From: Actibacterium pelagium
GTDB taxonomy: Bacteria; Pseudomonadota; Alphaproteobacteria; Rhodobacterales; Rhodobacteraceae
Direction: 5' to 3'
Assembly: GCF_002285415.1 (NCBI RefSeq)
Contig: NZ_NSBU01000007.1
Location: forward strand, 622,501 to 686,500
Length of the DNA: 64,000 bases
Shown: positions 7,646-15,542 of the stretch, piece by piece
Numbering within the stretch: position 1 is the stretch's first letter
Layout: each line of letters opens with the position of its first letter
Position numbers and translations under genes: made by a program
The notes under the pieces: model-generated
Told to the model about the DNA's origin: nothing
What the model saw: only the letters and a program-made list of their open reading frames with translations
The model's database searches: none

Positions 7646-8916
7646 CCGGTATTCTGATCCTCTTAGTCTACGTCGCGATCTTCGCGATTTCATTCCTTGT
7701 TGTCCGTTTTCTGGTTCACAAAACCACCACGGATTACACGGCCCTGAAAACGGTTACCTTCGGCGATGAAAGCGCGGTGAAGGCGAACCGAATTGCCTCT
7801 GTTGTCTCGGTTGTCACGATCTTCCTGATTTGGGGATCATTCACCGGGTCATCTTGGGTGCCGGGCTTCGTGCATGCGCCGGGACCTTTCGCGGGCGAAA
7901 CCTCTTTCGTTTACACGATTGAAACCGAGGATGGTCAGAAGGACGATGCAACTGTCTTTGTGCGCGTTGCCGACTTTGGCGAAGAGACCGAGAAGTTTGA
8001 GGTCGACCCGGGCGATGGTATCGCAAAGAACGATGCGGTGGGGATGCCGGCGTCGCGTTCGACGACGATCATCTTTGACAAGAATGACGAGGTTACCCGC
8101 AAAGATGGCGCCAAAGTCGTGGCCATCGACGGTGTCGCCATCGGGGCGGAAGGCGAAATCCAAACCCCCGCAGGTCGGTTTACATTGACTGGTAAGGGCG
8201 CGATCAGTTTCTCGCCCCCCAAGGGCCTGCAGATGGAGCCGATCTGGCTGCCGCCGCCCGAAGCTGTGGTCAGCCGCGTGGTCGAGATTGCAAGCGAAGG
8301 CTATCGCGATAGCACGCTGGCCAAGCACCTTGGCTATTCGCTGTTCCGGGTCATTGCTGGCTTCCTGTTCGGGGCGCTTCTGGGCATTCCCCTTGGCTAT
8401 GCCATGGGCCTTAGCAACTGGTTCCGTGGCTGGTTTGAGCCGATCGTGGAATTCATGCGCCCGGTGCCACCGCTGGCCCTGATCCCGCTGGTCATCATCT
8501 GGTTCGGCATTGGTGAAACCGGCAAGATCATCCTGCTGTTCCTGGCATCGCTTTGGATCATGGCGATCTCGGCAAGGGCAGGGGTCTCTGGCGTGAATAT
8601 CTCAAAGGTGCACGCAGCCTATTCGCTTGGTGCTAGCAAGTACCAGATCATGCGTTACGTGATCGTTCCGAACTCTTTGCCGGAAATCTTCACCGGCGCG
8701 CGTGTGGCGATGGGGGTCTGTTGGGGCACCGTGGTTGCCGCCGAACTGGTTGCCGCGACCGAAGGTGCGGGCATGATGATCATGGTGGCGTCCAAGTTCC
8801 AGCTGACCGACATCGTTCTGATGGGTATCATCCTGATCGGTGTCATTGGCTTCGGGATCGATATCCTGATGCGCAAGGCCGAGAATTGGTTGGTGCCGTG
8901 GAAAGGTCGCAGCTGA
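7642..8916 (+). CDS. tauC: Taurine ABC transporter permease with a large extra periplasmic domain
   Basis: 424 residues, compared with about 275 for ordinary TauC/SsuC permeases. The C-terminal 230 residues are a typical binding-protein-dependent permease, with the EAA loop SLGASKYQIMRYVIVPNSLP and several membrane helices. The N-terminal part has one membrane helix at the extreme start, a second at about residues 53-70, and then roughly 130 residues of hydrophilic, probably beta-rich sequence (GETSFVYTIETEDGQ, TPAGRFTLTGKGAISF) before the permease core. That insert is likely periplasmic. It ends in front of a strong terminator. Confidence 0.85.
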   Translation: MTGILILLVYVAIFAISFLVVRFLVHKTTTDYTALKTVTFGDESAVKANRIASVVSVVTIFLIWGSFTGSSWVPGFVHAPGPFAGETSFVYTIETEDGQKDDATVFVRVADFGEETEKFEVDPGDGIAKNDAVGMPASRSTTIIFDKNDEVTRKDGAKVVAIDGVAIGAEGEIQTPAGRFTLTGKGAISFSPPKGLQMEPIWLPPPEAVVSRVVEIASEGYRDSTLAKHLGYSLFRVIAGFLFGALLGIPLGYAMGLSNWFRGWFEPIVEFMRPVPPLALIPLVIIWFGIGETGKIILLFLASLWIMAISARAGVSGVNISKVHAAYSLGASKYQIMRYVIVPNSLPEIFTGARVAMGVCWGTVVAAELVAATEGAGMMIMVASKFQLTDIVLMGIILIGVIGFGIDILMRKAENWLVPWKGRS

Positions 8917-8944
8917 TCCAAGCCATGCACCCGATTATAAAAGG

Positions 8945-8972
8945 AAAGGGCCCGCTTTTACGGGCCCTTTTT
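8945..8972 (+). terminator. Rho-independent terminator after tauC
   Basis: AAAGGGCCCG (8945-8954) and CGGGCCCTTT (8961-8970) form a 10-bp stem with a 6-nt loop, running into TTTTT. It also reads as a hairpin on the other strand and separates the taurine genes from the convergent RraA-like operon. Confidence 0.9.
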
Positions 8973-9019
8973 CATTTGGTGGCTCATGTCAGATCAACGT
9001 CTGAACACAAGTGCGGTGT

Positions 9020-9715
9020 TTAGGTTCGGGCGGACTCAAACGCGTTCCAAGCCGCTTCGAAGGCGTCGAAATCGAACCCTTCCTGCCTTGCCGGGTCGAG
9101 GACCAGTTTCTCGGTTTCCAAGAGTTTAAGGATCGCGGTTTCTAGCCGATCAACCACATCTTCAGGAACGACCAAGGCGCCGTGACGATCGGCGTGGACC
9201 AAATCTCCGTCATTAACCGTAAGGCCGAAGATGTTGACCGGGGTTCCGATTTCTTTGACGTGCACAAACCCGTGCGACGGTCCGATAGATCCTGCGACCA
9301 CCGGATAGTTGTCGGGCAGGTCGGCAAGATCGCGCATGACGCCGTTCGTCAAGGTGCCACTGATCCCGAACCCCTTGTGTACGGTTGTGTTGATCTCTCC
9401 CCAATAGGCGCCGATGCAGTGGGGGAAGTCGATGTCTTCTACCACGGTGACTGCGGGGCGTGGGCCTTCGGACATGTGGCGGTAATAGTCCATGCGGCGG
9501 GCCTTGATGACCTCTGGCGGTTCGGTTGGGGGCGCAAGGGCTGCGATCTTTGCGGTGCGGGCATAGCCGACCATGGCCCCGGCGTCTGGGTCAGAGCACA
9601 ACATCGTTCCACGGGTGAAATCGTTGAAGCCGCGTTTGCCCTGCGCCACTTCGATGGCGTTACAGACGGTGGGGGTGTCGACCTTTCGCAAAAGGTCCAG
9701 AAGGGATTGGTTCAT
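9020..9715 (-). CDS. RraA/HMG-aldolase family protein
   Basis: 231 residues of the RraA-like fold. Members include 4-hydroxy-4-methyl-2-oxoglutarate / oxaloacetate aldolases, which end several ring-cleavage and sugar-acid routes; others are RNase E regulators or non-catalytic. The conserved region GISGTLTNGVMRDLADLPD carries the expected G-x-x-x-D-x-R-type active-site pattern in the modified form T-N-G-V-M-R-D. GGAGG lies 6 nt before the ATG. It is the last gene of the long minus-strand catabolic run and overlaps the upstream hydrolase by 4 bp. The context favours an aldolase, decarboxylase or hydratase role in catabolism over RNase E control. Confidence 0.8.
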   Translation of the reverse strand: MNQSLLDLLRKVDTPTVCNAIEVAQGKRGFNDFTRGTMLCSDPDAGAMVGYARTAKIAALAPPTEPPEVIKARRMDYYRHMSEGPRPAVTVVEDIDFPHCIGAYWGEINTTVHKGFGISGTLTNGVMRDLADLPDNYPVVAGSIGPSHGFVHVKEIGTPVNIFGLTVNDGDLVHADRHGALVVPEDVVDRLETAILKLLETEKLVLDPARQEGFDFDAFEAAWNAFESART

Positions 9716-10407
9716 AGGGCCTCCAACCAGCGGGACAGGGCCGCCGTGGTTTCTTCGGGTTGTTCAAGCGTGGGCAGATGGCCCGCGTTTTCAATGATCT
9801 CAAGGGTGCTGTGCGGGATCAGCTCATGCATCAGTTGATGCCGTTCAACCGGGCAAAGCTGATCATCTCGACCGCAAAGGATCAGCGTTGGTTTGGCAAA
9901 GGTCCGCAGCGTTTCGGTCTGGTCGATCCGGTCACGTAGGGCTTTGGATTGATTGATAAAAACCTGAGGCCCAAGACCCATCGCCATATCCATGCACAGG
10001 TCCAGAATTGCCCCGCGACGGGGTCCGTCGGTCAGGTAGTTCGGCTTCATCTCTTCGCGCATGACGCGGTAAAGCTCGCCGGCTTCGGCAGCGGCGATCT
10101 GCGGGGCGCGGCGGGTTTTGACCTCATCCAGTTCGGCTAGGGGATTGGTGTCCATCAAGGCCAGACCAGTAACGCGATCCTTTGCCTGCCTAACGACCTC
10201 CATCGCCAGAATGCCGCCCATGGAAAGGCCCGCGATGGCAAATCGGGGCGGGGCACAGGACAAGAGTTCAGCGGCCAAGGCCTGCATCGTGTCATGGCCG
10301 CCCATGGGCATAGTCATCAGGGGAATGTGCCCGGACAAGGCGTCGATCTGCGGCTGAAACAGCCGCGCGTCGCACATCATGCCGGGTAAAAGGATCAGGG
10401 GTGTCAC
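9712..10407 (-). CDS. Alpha/beta hydrolase
   Basis: 231 residues. The start LILLPGMMCDARLF and the nucleophile elbow GLSMGG (serine near residue 81) are typical of cytoplasmic alpha/beta-hydrolases. A late Asp (CGRDDQLCP) and His (ENAGHLPTLEQPE) complete the triad. The start is a GTG that overlaps the TGA of the preceding gene (GTGA), so translation is probably coupled. Within the cluster it could open an ester, lactone or C-C bond; the substrate cannot be told from sequence. Confidence 0.82.
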   Translation of the reverse strand: MTPLILLPGMMCDARLFQPQIDALSGHIPLMTMPMGGHDTMQALAAELLSCAPPRFAIAGLSMGGILAMEVVRQAKDRVTGLALMDTNPLAELDEVKTRRAPQIAAAEAGELYRVMREEMKPNYLTDGPRRGAILDLCMDMAMGLGPQVFINQSKALRDRIDQTETLRTFAKPTLILCGRDDQLCPVERHQLMHELIPHSTLEIIENAGHLPTLEQPEETTAALSRWLEAL

Positions 10408-11537
10408 TGGCGTTCAGAGGCGATTTTCGCGCCGTCAGAGAGGGCCGAAAGCTTGGCGTAGGCAATGTCAGGATCGACCGCACCGAAACCCGCGAAGGTG
10501 CCGAAGCCGCAATCAGAGCCAGCGATCACGCGGTCGGCGCCGACGATTTGTGTAAACATATCAATACGTTGCGCGACAAGTTCGGGGTGTTCGACGAAGT
10601 TGGTGGTGGTATCTACGACGCCGGGGACCAGCACTTTGTCGTCTGGAATCTCGGTCTTGCGGTCTCGGAAGACGGTCCATTCATGGGCGTGGCGGGGGTT
10701 TGAGGTCTCGAACAGCACAAAGCGGGACTTGGTCGACATCAGGGTCGAAAACACCTTGTCCATGCCGATGTCGCAGCAGTGCGGGCCTTCGTAATTGCCC
10801 CAGCAGATGTGGACGCGGACCTTGTCGGCGGGCACGTCGGATAGGGCGTGGTTCAGAGCCTCGACATGCATGTTGGCGACCTTTACGAACTCTTCATCCG
10901 ACAGGTCGTTGAACAGCATGTGACGCGACAGGGCGAGGTCAGGGCAATCCAGTTGCAGGTCCAGCCCCGAGGCGACGATGGTTTCATATTCCGCCTTCAT
11001 CGCGTCGGCGAGTGCAGCCAGATATGCCTCGCGCGTTTTGTAGAAATCATTTTGCAAAAACAAGGAGATAACACCGGGAGATGCGGCATTCATAAAGCCG
11101 CGTTCGGCCCCGTGTTCGGCCATTGCCGCCTTTAGGTTGGCGATGTCTTTTTCCAACTCTCCTTGGCCTTTTGAGCGGACTTCGCCGGTGCACATGGGGC
11201 GGGCGTATTGGGGGGTGCCGCCGTCGTCGGCGAGGCGTTGCAGGAAGCCCGGGAACATCTTCAGGTCGGCTGGTGCATTGCGTGGGCTGTCGCCGGAAAA
11301 GCCGGTGTAGCGGTCTTTGACGTAGGTGGCGTAAGAGATCTTGGACGTTTCGCCATCGCTGACGATATCTACGCCCGCATCCACTTGTTTTTTAACGGTT
11401 TCCGAGACAGCAGCGGTCATGCAAGCGTCGAAATCTGCCTGATCGTAGGGCTTTTCGTTTTCACGAGCGAAGATGAAATCAACCACGTCTTGCGTGCGTG
11501 GCAGGCTGCCCACGTGGGTTGTTAAGATTTTCGACAT
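10404..11537 (-). CDS. Core MetE-like zinc enzyme (cobalamin-independent methionine synthase family)
   Basis: 377 residues, equivalent to the C-terminal catalytic half of MetE only. It opens with the family motif LTTHVGSLPR. Zinc-site residues are visible as His-x-Cys in HICWGNYEG and a late Cys in AGSDCGFG. Proteins of this size either methylate homocysteine from small methyl donors or, as in epoxyalkane:coenzyme M transferase, activate a thiol for attack on another substrate. The chosen ATG (11535-11537) has GGAGGA at 7 nt. Four 11-bp repeats lie just upstream. It overlaps the hydrolase gene by 4 bp. It is not a full methionine synthase; the true reaction is unknown. Confidence 0.82.
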   Translation of the reverse strand: MSKILTTHVGSLPRTQDVVDFIFARENEKPYDQADFDACMTAAVSETVKKQVDAGVDIVSDGETSKISYATYVKDRYTGFSGDSPRNAPADLKMFPGFLQRLADDGGTPQYARPMCTGEVRSKGQGELEKDIANLKAAMAEHGAERGFMNAASPGVISLFLQNDFYKTREAYLAALADAMKAEYETIVASGLDLQLDCPDLALSRHMLFNDLSDEEFVKVANMHVEALNHALSDVPADKVRVHICWGNYEGPHCCDIGMDKVFSTLMSTKSRFVLFETSNPRHAHEWTVFRDRKTEIPDDKVLVPGVVDTTTNFVEHPELVAQRIDMFTQIVGADRVIAGSDCGFGTFAGFGAVDPDIAYAKLSALSDGAKIASERQ

Positions 11538-11553
11538 GCCGTTCCTCCGGTCC

Positions 11554-11597
11554 GTATGAGTGCCATATGACCTGCATATGACTTGCATATGAGTTTA
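11554..11597. repeat. Four tandem 11-bp repeats upstream of the MetE-like gene
   Basis: Units at 11554-11564, 11565-11575, 11576-11586 and 11587-11597 read GTATGAGTGCC, ATATGACCTGC, ATATGACTTGC and ATATGAGTTTA. The phase is one helical turn, so a protein could bind along one face. The array ends just upstream of the ribosome site of the MetE-like gene and contains TTGCATA, which is also in the cluster's LacI-type palindromes. Confidence 0.65.
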
Positions 11598-11601
11598 TTG
11601 A

Positions 11602-11651
11602 TGCCCCGCCGCGTTAACCTTTGCGGGGGCAGGGCGGCCCGCTGGCCGCCC
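11602..11651 (-). other. Two hairpins between the cupin and MetE-like genes
   Basis: CCCCGC (11603-11608 region) can pair with GCGGGG around 11623-11628. Next to it GGGCGGCC (11632-11639) and GGCCGCCC (11644-11651) form a perfect 8-bp stem with a CGCT loop. On the minus strand they follow the cupin stop and lack a T-run. On the plus strand CTTTTC follows. They may attenuate or process the operon message. Confidence 0.5.
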
Positions 11652-11660
11652 CTTTTCATG

Positions 11661-12623
11661 TTAGTTGCCGGTCCAGGTCGCGCCTGCCGGATCGTCGGTC
11701 GCGGTGATCCGATAGAGGCTGGCCTCTCCGGTCATCGAGGGTTCTGCGGTATAGCTTTCGCCGGGCATCACCAGCGCAGTGTCGCCGCCCGTCAGGGTGA
11801 CCTGATAGCCATCGACATTGATGCGCCAATGGCCGCGTACCGGCATCAGCACGACAGGTTTCTCGACCTTGGTGGCTGCGGTGACGGCAGAGCCTCGGGT
11901 CAGGAAGTCGACCTCGAACCCCGGTTTGTCTTTGATGACGCCATCCTGGCCGATCACGACGGCAGGTTTGTCGGCACCAAGGGCCATCAGGTCCCAATAG
12001 CGGGCAACGTATTTGCCGATCACGGCATCAACCGGAACCTCGGGATAGGCTTTCAGCTGCTCTTCGGTCAGCAGGGGCATCGGGCCTATGCCTTCGGGCA
12101 GGGACTGGCCCTTCTTGGTGTCGTAGAGCTTGCCGTTTTCGCCCAGCACAAGGCCGTGGTCCTTCGCGTCTTCGATCACCTGCGGGGCCCATGTGACGCC
12201 ACCGCCAGCGTCATCGCCACCAAGGATCGACATGATCATCCCATAGTCGGTGCCGATGTTTTCGAACCCGCGGAAGATGCCGGTCGGAATGTTGAAGATA
12301 TCGCCTTCCTCGGCTACGAACTCTCCGGCGGTGCCATAGCGGCCCCAGAAGAAGCGCCAGCGGCCCTTGGCGACAAAGAAGACCTCGGCCGTGGTGTGGC
12401 TGTGCAAAGAGTTGCGGCACTTGGGCGGCTGGCCCGCCGCGCCGATGTTAAAGCCGATCTGGTCGGTGATGTGGACGTGCTGATCGGGGGATTCCGAAAC
12501 GCCGCCGCCGACGATGGTGAAGTTTTCCTTTTGGTCGCTGCCCGGGGTGTGGGCGTCGATAAAGGCGGTTTTGCAGGGGACCAGTTCGCCATAGCGAACG
12601 ATGCGGTCTTGGATGGTGCTCAT
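11661..12623 (-). CDS. Cupin-domain protein
   Basis: 320 residues. The N-terminal cupin has the metal-binding pattern in CRNSLHSHTTAEVFFVAKG (two His, one Glu) followed by a GDIFNIPTGIFRGFEN turn with an aromatic where the third His often is. A second, degenerate cupin covers the C-terminal third (MPVRGHWRIN, MPGESYTAEPS). Bicupins include dioxygenases and isomerases. ATG at 12621-12623 has a GGA-rich site upstream. It is preceded by a 152-bp gap, so it may have its own promoter. The function within the pathway is unknown. Confidence 0.78.
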   Translation of the reverse strand: MSTIQDRIVRYGELVPCKTAFIDAHTPGSDQKENFTIVGGGVSESPDQHVHITDQIGFNIGAAGQPPKCRNSLHSHTTAEVFFVAKGRWRFFWGRYGTAGEFVAEEGDIFNIPTGIFRGFENIGTDYGMIMSILGGDDAGGGVTWAPQVIEDAKDHGLVLGENGKLYDTKKGQSLPEGIGPMPLLTEEQLKAYPEVPVDAVIGKYVARYWDLMALGADKPAVVIGQDGVIKDKPGFEVDFLTRGSAVTAATKVEKPVVLMPVRGHWRINVDGYQVTLTGGDTALVMPGESYTAEPSMTGEASLYRITATDDPAGATWTGN

Positions 12624-12775
12624 GTGTCTTGTCCTTTCTGGTTGGGTGTTGGGTGGGGGAAAGCCCACCTTCCCGGAGGACGGTTGTTCAGACGCCGCGC
12701 CCGCAACGACGCGCGATGCGCGTGAAAGCGCTGCGCCGCTTGGCTGGCATCAAGATATGGCACCCGAGAGATCAT
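12624..12775. promoter_or_regulatory. Leader of the cupin gene with palindromes
   Basis: The gap before the cupin gene contains ACGCGC-GAT-GCGCGT (12709-12723) and a following TGAAAGCGCT (12723-12732), which resembles half of a LacI/GalR-type operator. GTGGG/CCCAC near 12651-12668 forms a small hairpin. No clear promoter hexamers were found. Confidence 0.35.
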
Positions 12776-13774
12776 TCAGAGGTCACCGGTTGCCAGAAGG
12801 ATCTGTTTCCAAACCGAAGTTTCATCAAACAGGGTCCATTCGCGCCGCAGCTTGGGTTCGCCGCCGATCAGCTCGCCGAATTCCGCGTGGGAAATGCCCA
12901 GCACATAGACCTCGGCCCCGGTGGGGGCGCCGAAGACGCCCCAGCCATCGTGTTTGCCCCAAAGGCACCAGCGGATGGCGGCGCGTGGGGGCATGGAAGG
13001 GTCATCGCGGCCGATCTGGTGTTCGATCTTGAACTCGGCGTTCGGGAAAGAGGCGCGCAGCCCCATCCAGAACCGATCAACCGGGGCCCAGCCATGGCCG
13101 GTCTGGCCGCCGGGGTATTCCGATTGCACGGCACGGTCGTATTCGCCTTCGATCGCGGCGATGTCGGCATTCATGATCCTCGTCAGGATATCGGCATAGC
13201 GCTGGCCCCACGCATTGTCGTTGCCGGTTCCTTTATAGGGGCCGTCGCGGTCGGTCTTGGGGGTCAGGGGTTTGACGCAGGCCTTGGCCCCGCCTTCGCG
13301 GGCAATCAGGTCGCGCGCATAGTCCTTGGGATCCCAGCCCATCTGGCGCACGATCGCGCCTTGATCGCGGATCAGCCATTCGTCGTCGATGGCGTTGTTC
13401 TTGGCGTGGCAGTCGGCAAGGATGCGGTATTGCAGTTTTTTGCCGGTGGCCTTGCCATAGACACCGTCACCCAGATGGGTCGCGGTCGAGATGATGCGGT
13501 GCGAGCTAAGCATCCCGTCTTCTGGCGTGCCGGACCAGATCACGTCTTCGCCAAGCAACTGTCGGTCGGGGAATTCGGCCAAGGTGGCCATGGTGGCGCC
13601 GATGACGTTTTGGTTGCCCAGAACCACAGAGCCGGGCGAGCGCACGACGATATCGGGGCTGTAATAGTCGTGCAGCGTCGCGATGCCGCGGTCTTCCCAA
13701 ATCTCTTTGGTGATCCCGATAATGTAATCGGGGAAATCTTTGAATTTGGGATCAAATCCCTTCATGTCTTCCAT
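12776..13774 (-). CDS. SnoaL/NTF2-like protein A
   Basis: 332 residues, about twice the length of a single SnoaL-type domain. The N-terminal half (residues about 15-140, with SPDIVVRSPGSVVLG and HRIISTATHLGDGVYG) and the C-terminal half (DRFWMGLRASFPNAEFKIEH, AIRWCLWGKHDGWG) each look like an NTF2-fold unit. Such folds include ester cyclases, dehydratases and isomerases. It starts inside the end of the lacI-like gene: ATG at 13774, or the in-frame ATG at 13765 that makes an ATGA overlap. It is the most divergent of the four paralogues in the cluster and lacks the C-terminal ENWV motif of the others. Confidence 0.72.
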   Translation of the reverse strand: MEDMKGFDPKFKDFPDYIIGITKEIWEDRGIATLHDYYSPDIVVRSPGSVVLGNQNVIGATMATLAEFPDRQLLGEDVIWSGTPEDGMLSSHRIISTATHLGDGVYGKATGKKLQYRILADCHAKNNAIDDEWLIRDQGAIVRQMGWDPKDYARDLIAREGGAKACVKPLTPKTDRDGPYKGTGNDNAWGQRYADILTRIMNADIAAIEGEYDRAVQSEYPGGQTGHGWAPVDRFWMGLRASFPNAEFKIEHQIGRDDPSMPPRAAIRWCLWGKHDGWGVFGAPTGAEVYVLGISHAEFGELIGGEPKLRREWTLFDETSVWKQILLATGDL

Positions 13775-14781
13775 CCTTCAGGAATGCGGGCAGAGCCGCG
13801 AATTATTAGCGGGCCGTCGATCTCGACTCGGCGGGGGCCGTGGGCCTCGCCCTCGATTTCGTCCAGCAGTATGTCGACAGTCTCAGAGACCATGCGGTTG
13901 GCGGGTTGGCGGACCGTGGTCAGGTTGTAGGCTGGCCATGCCGCGGTCGGCACGTCGTCGTAAGAGACAACAGAGACGTCTTCGGGCACCTTCAGGCCCA
14001 GCTCAGAGCGCAGCACGTCCATGACGGCAAAGGCCATGTGATCGTTGGCCACGAACACGGCTTCGGGCGGGTCTTGGGCAAACATGGTGCGGGTGGCCTC
14101 GGCGGCCTGTTCCATCTTGAAGTTGCCGACACCACGGGCGTGCAGGTCGACGCCTTCTTCGGCCAGTTTGTGCACGAACCCGGCTTCGCGGTCGCGTTGG
14201 GTCGAGGCACCTTCCCAGCCCGCGATATAGCCGATCTTGCGGTGGCCACTGGCCAGCAGGAACTCTGCCACTTTACGCCCACCGGCGAAGTTGTCCGAGG
14301 TCACGGCAGACATCTCTGGGCCGTCTTGCGAGCGGTTGAACAGTACCATCGGCACGCCTGCCGCCTGACAGCGGGCCGAGAGTTCGGTCGACATGCCGAC
14401 CGAGGCTGCGATGATCCCGTCGACCTGATAATCAAGGATCTCTTCGACGACATTATCGATGTCCGCCGCTGTATTCGGGGCGAGGAAAACCAACACGTGG
14501 TAGCCGCGTTCCTGCAGGGCGTTGGACAGTTTCTCCAAGGCTTCGGGGTAGAAGTGGTTTTCAAGATAAGCGACCACCAGACCGATGATCCGAGAGCGCC
14601 CCGATACCATCGCACGGGCAAGCGAGTTTGGGCGATAGCCAAGTTCTTCCGCGGCCTTCTTCACCTTGTCCACGGTCTTCTTCGACGCCGAGGCACCGGG
14701 GGTGAAAACGCGACTGACCGCCGATTGTGAAACGCCGGCGAGTTTGGCGACCTCGGCTGATGTTACCTTGGGGCTGGTCAT
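13762..14781 (-). CDS. LacI-family repressor
   Basis: 339 residues. The N-terminal LacI HTH is unmistakable (VTSAEVAKLAGVSQSAVSRV with hinge YRPNSLARAMVSGRS), followed by a sugar-binding-protein-like effector domain (GLVVAYLENHFYPEALEKL, VFVANDHMAFAVMDVLR, VSVVSYDDVPTAAW). ATG at 14781 overlaps the SDR stop codon (ATGA); a GTG four codons earlier is possible. As an in-operon repressor of a MalE-type importer cluster it is the natural candidate to bind the two 20-bp palindromes at 23000-23074. The effector would be the imported compound or an intermediate (inference). Confidence 0.9.
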   Translation of the reverse strand: MTSPKVTSAEVAKLAGVSQSAVSRVFTPGASASKKTVDKVKKAAEELGYRPNSLARAMVSGRSRIIGLVVAYLENHFYPEALEKLSNALQERGYHVLVFLAPNTAADIDNVVEEILDYQVDGIIAASVGMSTELSARCQAAGVPMVLFNRSQDGPEMSAVTSDNFAGGRKVAEFLLASGHRKIGYIAGWEGASTQRDREAGFVHKLAEEGVDLHARGVGNFKMEQAAEATRTMFAQDPPEAVFVANDHMAFAVMDVLRSELGLKVPEDVSVVSYDDVPTAAWPAYNLTTVRQPANRMVSETVDILLDEIEGEAHGPRRVEIDGPLIIRGSARIPEGWKT

Positions 14782-15542
14782 TCCGCTGTCCACCCCCCGT
14801 CGATCATCAGGGCCGTGCCGGTCACCAGCGCCGAGGCGTCAGAAGCCAGATAGACCACGCCGCCCATGATGTCTTCGACCTCTCCGATCCGGCCAAGCTT
14901 GATCTTTTCTTCGACCCACGCGCGGCGTTCGGGGCGGTCGAACGTCTGTTTGGTAAGGGGCGTTACGATGAAGGTCGGGCAGATCGTGTTCACGCGGATG
15001 CCCTTTTTGCCCCATTCGATCGCCATGGATTTGGTGAAGCCTTCAACAGCGTGTTTGGTGGCGGAATAGACCGCGCGGTCCAAGCCCCCGACCTTGGCCA
15101 TCTGGCTGGAGATGTTGATCAGGGACCCCGGCTTGCCGGCTTCGATCAGCCCCTTTGCAACCGCTTGGGTCAGGAAGTAGGCGCCTTTGATGTTCAGGCC
15201 CGCTACGGCGTCGAAATCCTCTTCGCTGGTCTCTTCTGCGGGGGTGTGGCGGGCAAGGCCTGCGGAATTAACCAGAACGTCAAACGGGCCGTTCGCAGCG
15301 ACGGCGGCTTGGGTGGCAGCAATATCCGAGACGTCCAGCGCCAGTGCCTCGGCGCTCATGCCTTTTGCCGTCAACTCGTCCACCAGTTTGGCCAGCTTGT
15401 CCGCAGAACGCGCGGCAAGGACGACATGCGCCCCGGCCTCGGCCAGTGCGACGGCGCAGGCCAGCCCGATGCCGGAACTCGCGCCAGCGACAAGAGCGCG
15501 CTTGCCGTCAAGGCGGAAGGAAGGGGTTTGGGGCAGGGTCAT
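14778..15542 (-). CDS. Short-chain dehydrogenase/reductase
   Basis: 254 residues, classical SDR. It has the NAD(P)-binding motif GASSGIGLA, NSAG, the active-site Ser in ISSQMAK, the YSATK catalytic Tyr/Lys pair and a C-terminal TGTALMIDGGWTAE. It likely oxidises a secondary alcohol or sugar hydroxyl in the pathway of this cluster. It is translationally coupled to both neighbours by 4-bp overlaps. NAD versus NADP preference is not certain from sequence. Confidence 0.92.
   Translation of the reverse strand: MTLPQTPSFRLDGKRALVAGASSGIGLACAVALAEAGAHVVLAARSADKLAKLVDELTAKGMSAEALALDVSDIAATQAAVAANGPFDVLVNSAGLARHTPAEETSEEDFDAVAGLNIKGAYFLTQAVAKGLIEAGKPGSLINISSQMAKVGGLDRAVYSATKHAVEGFTKSMAIEWGKKGIRVNTICPTFIVTPLTKQTFDRPERRAWVEEKIKLGRIGEVEDIMGGVVYLASDASALVTGTALMIDGGWTAE

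Noticed and set aside
9020-9715. RNase E activity regulator RraA
   Set aside because: The fold is shared, but the operon is catabolic; an aldolase/decarboxylase-type role is more likely.
13740-14730. Long open frames opposite the SnoaL, LacI and HisD genes
   Set aside because: They are antisense shadows of GC-rich coding sequence with no recognisable domains.
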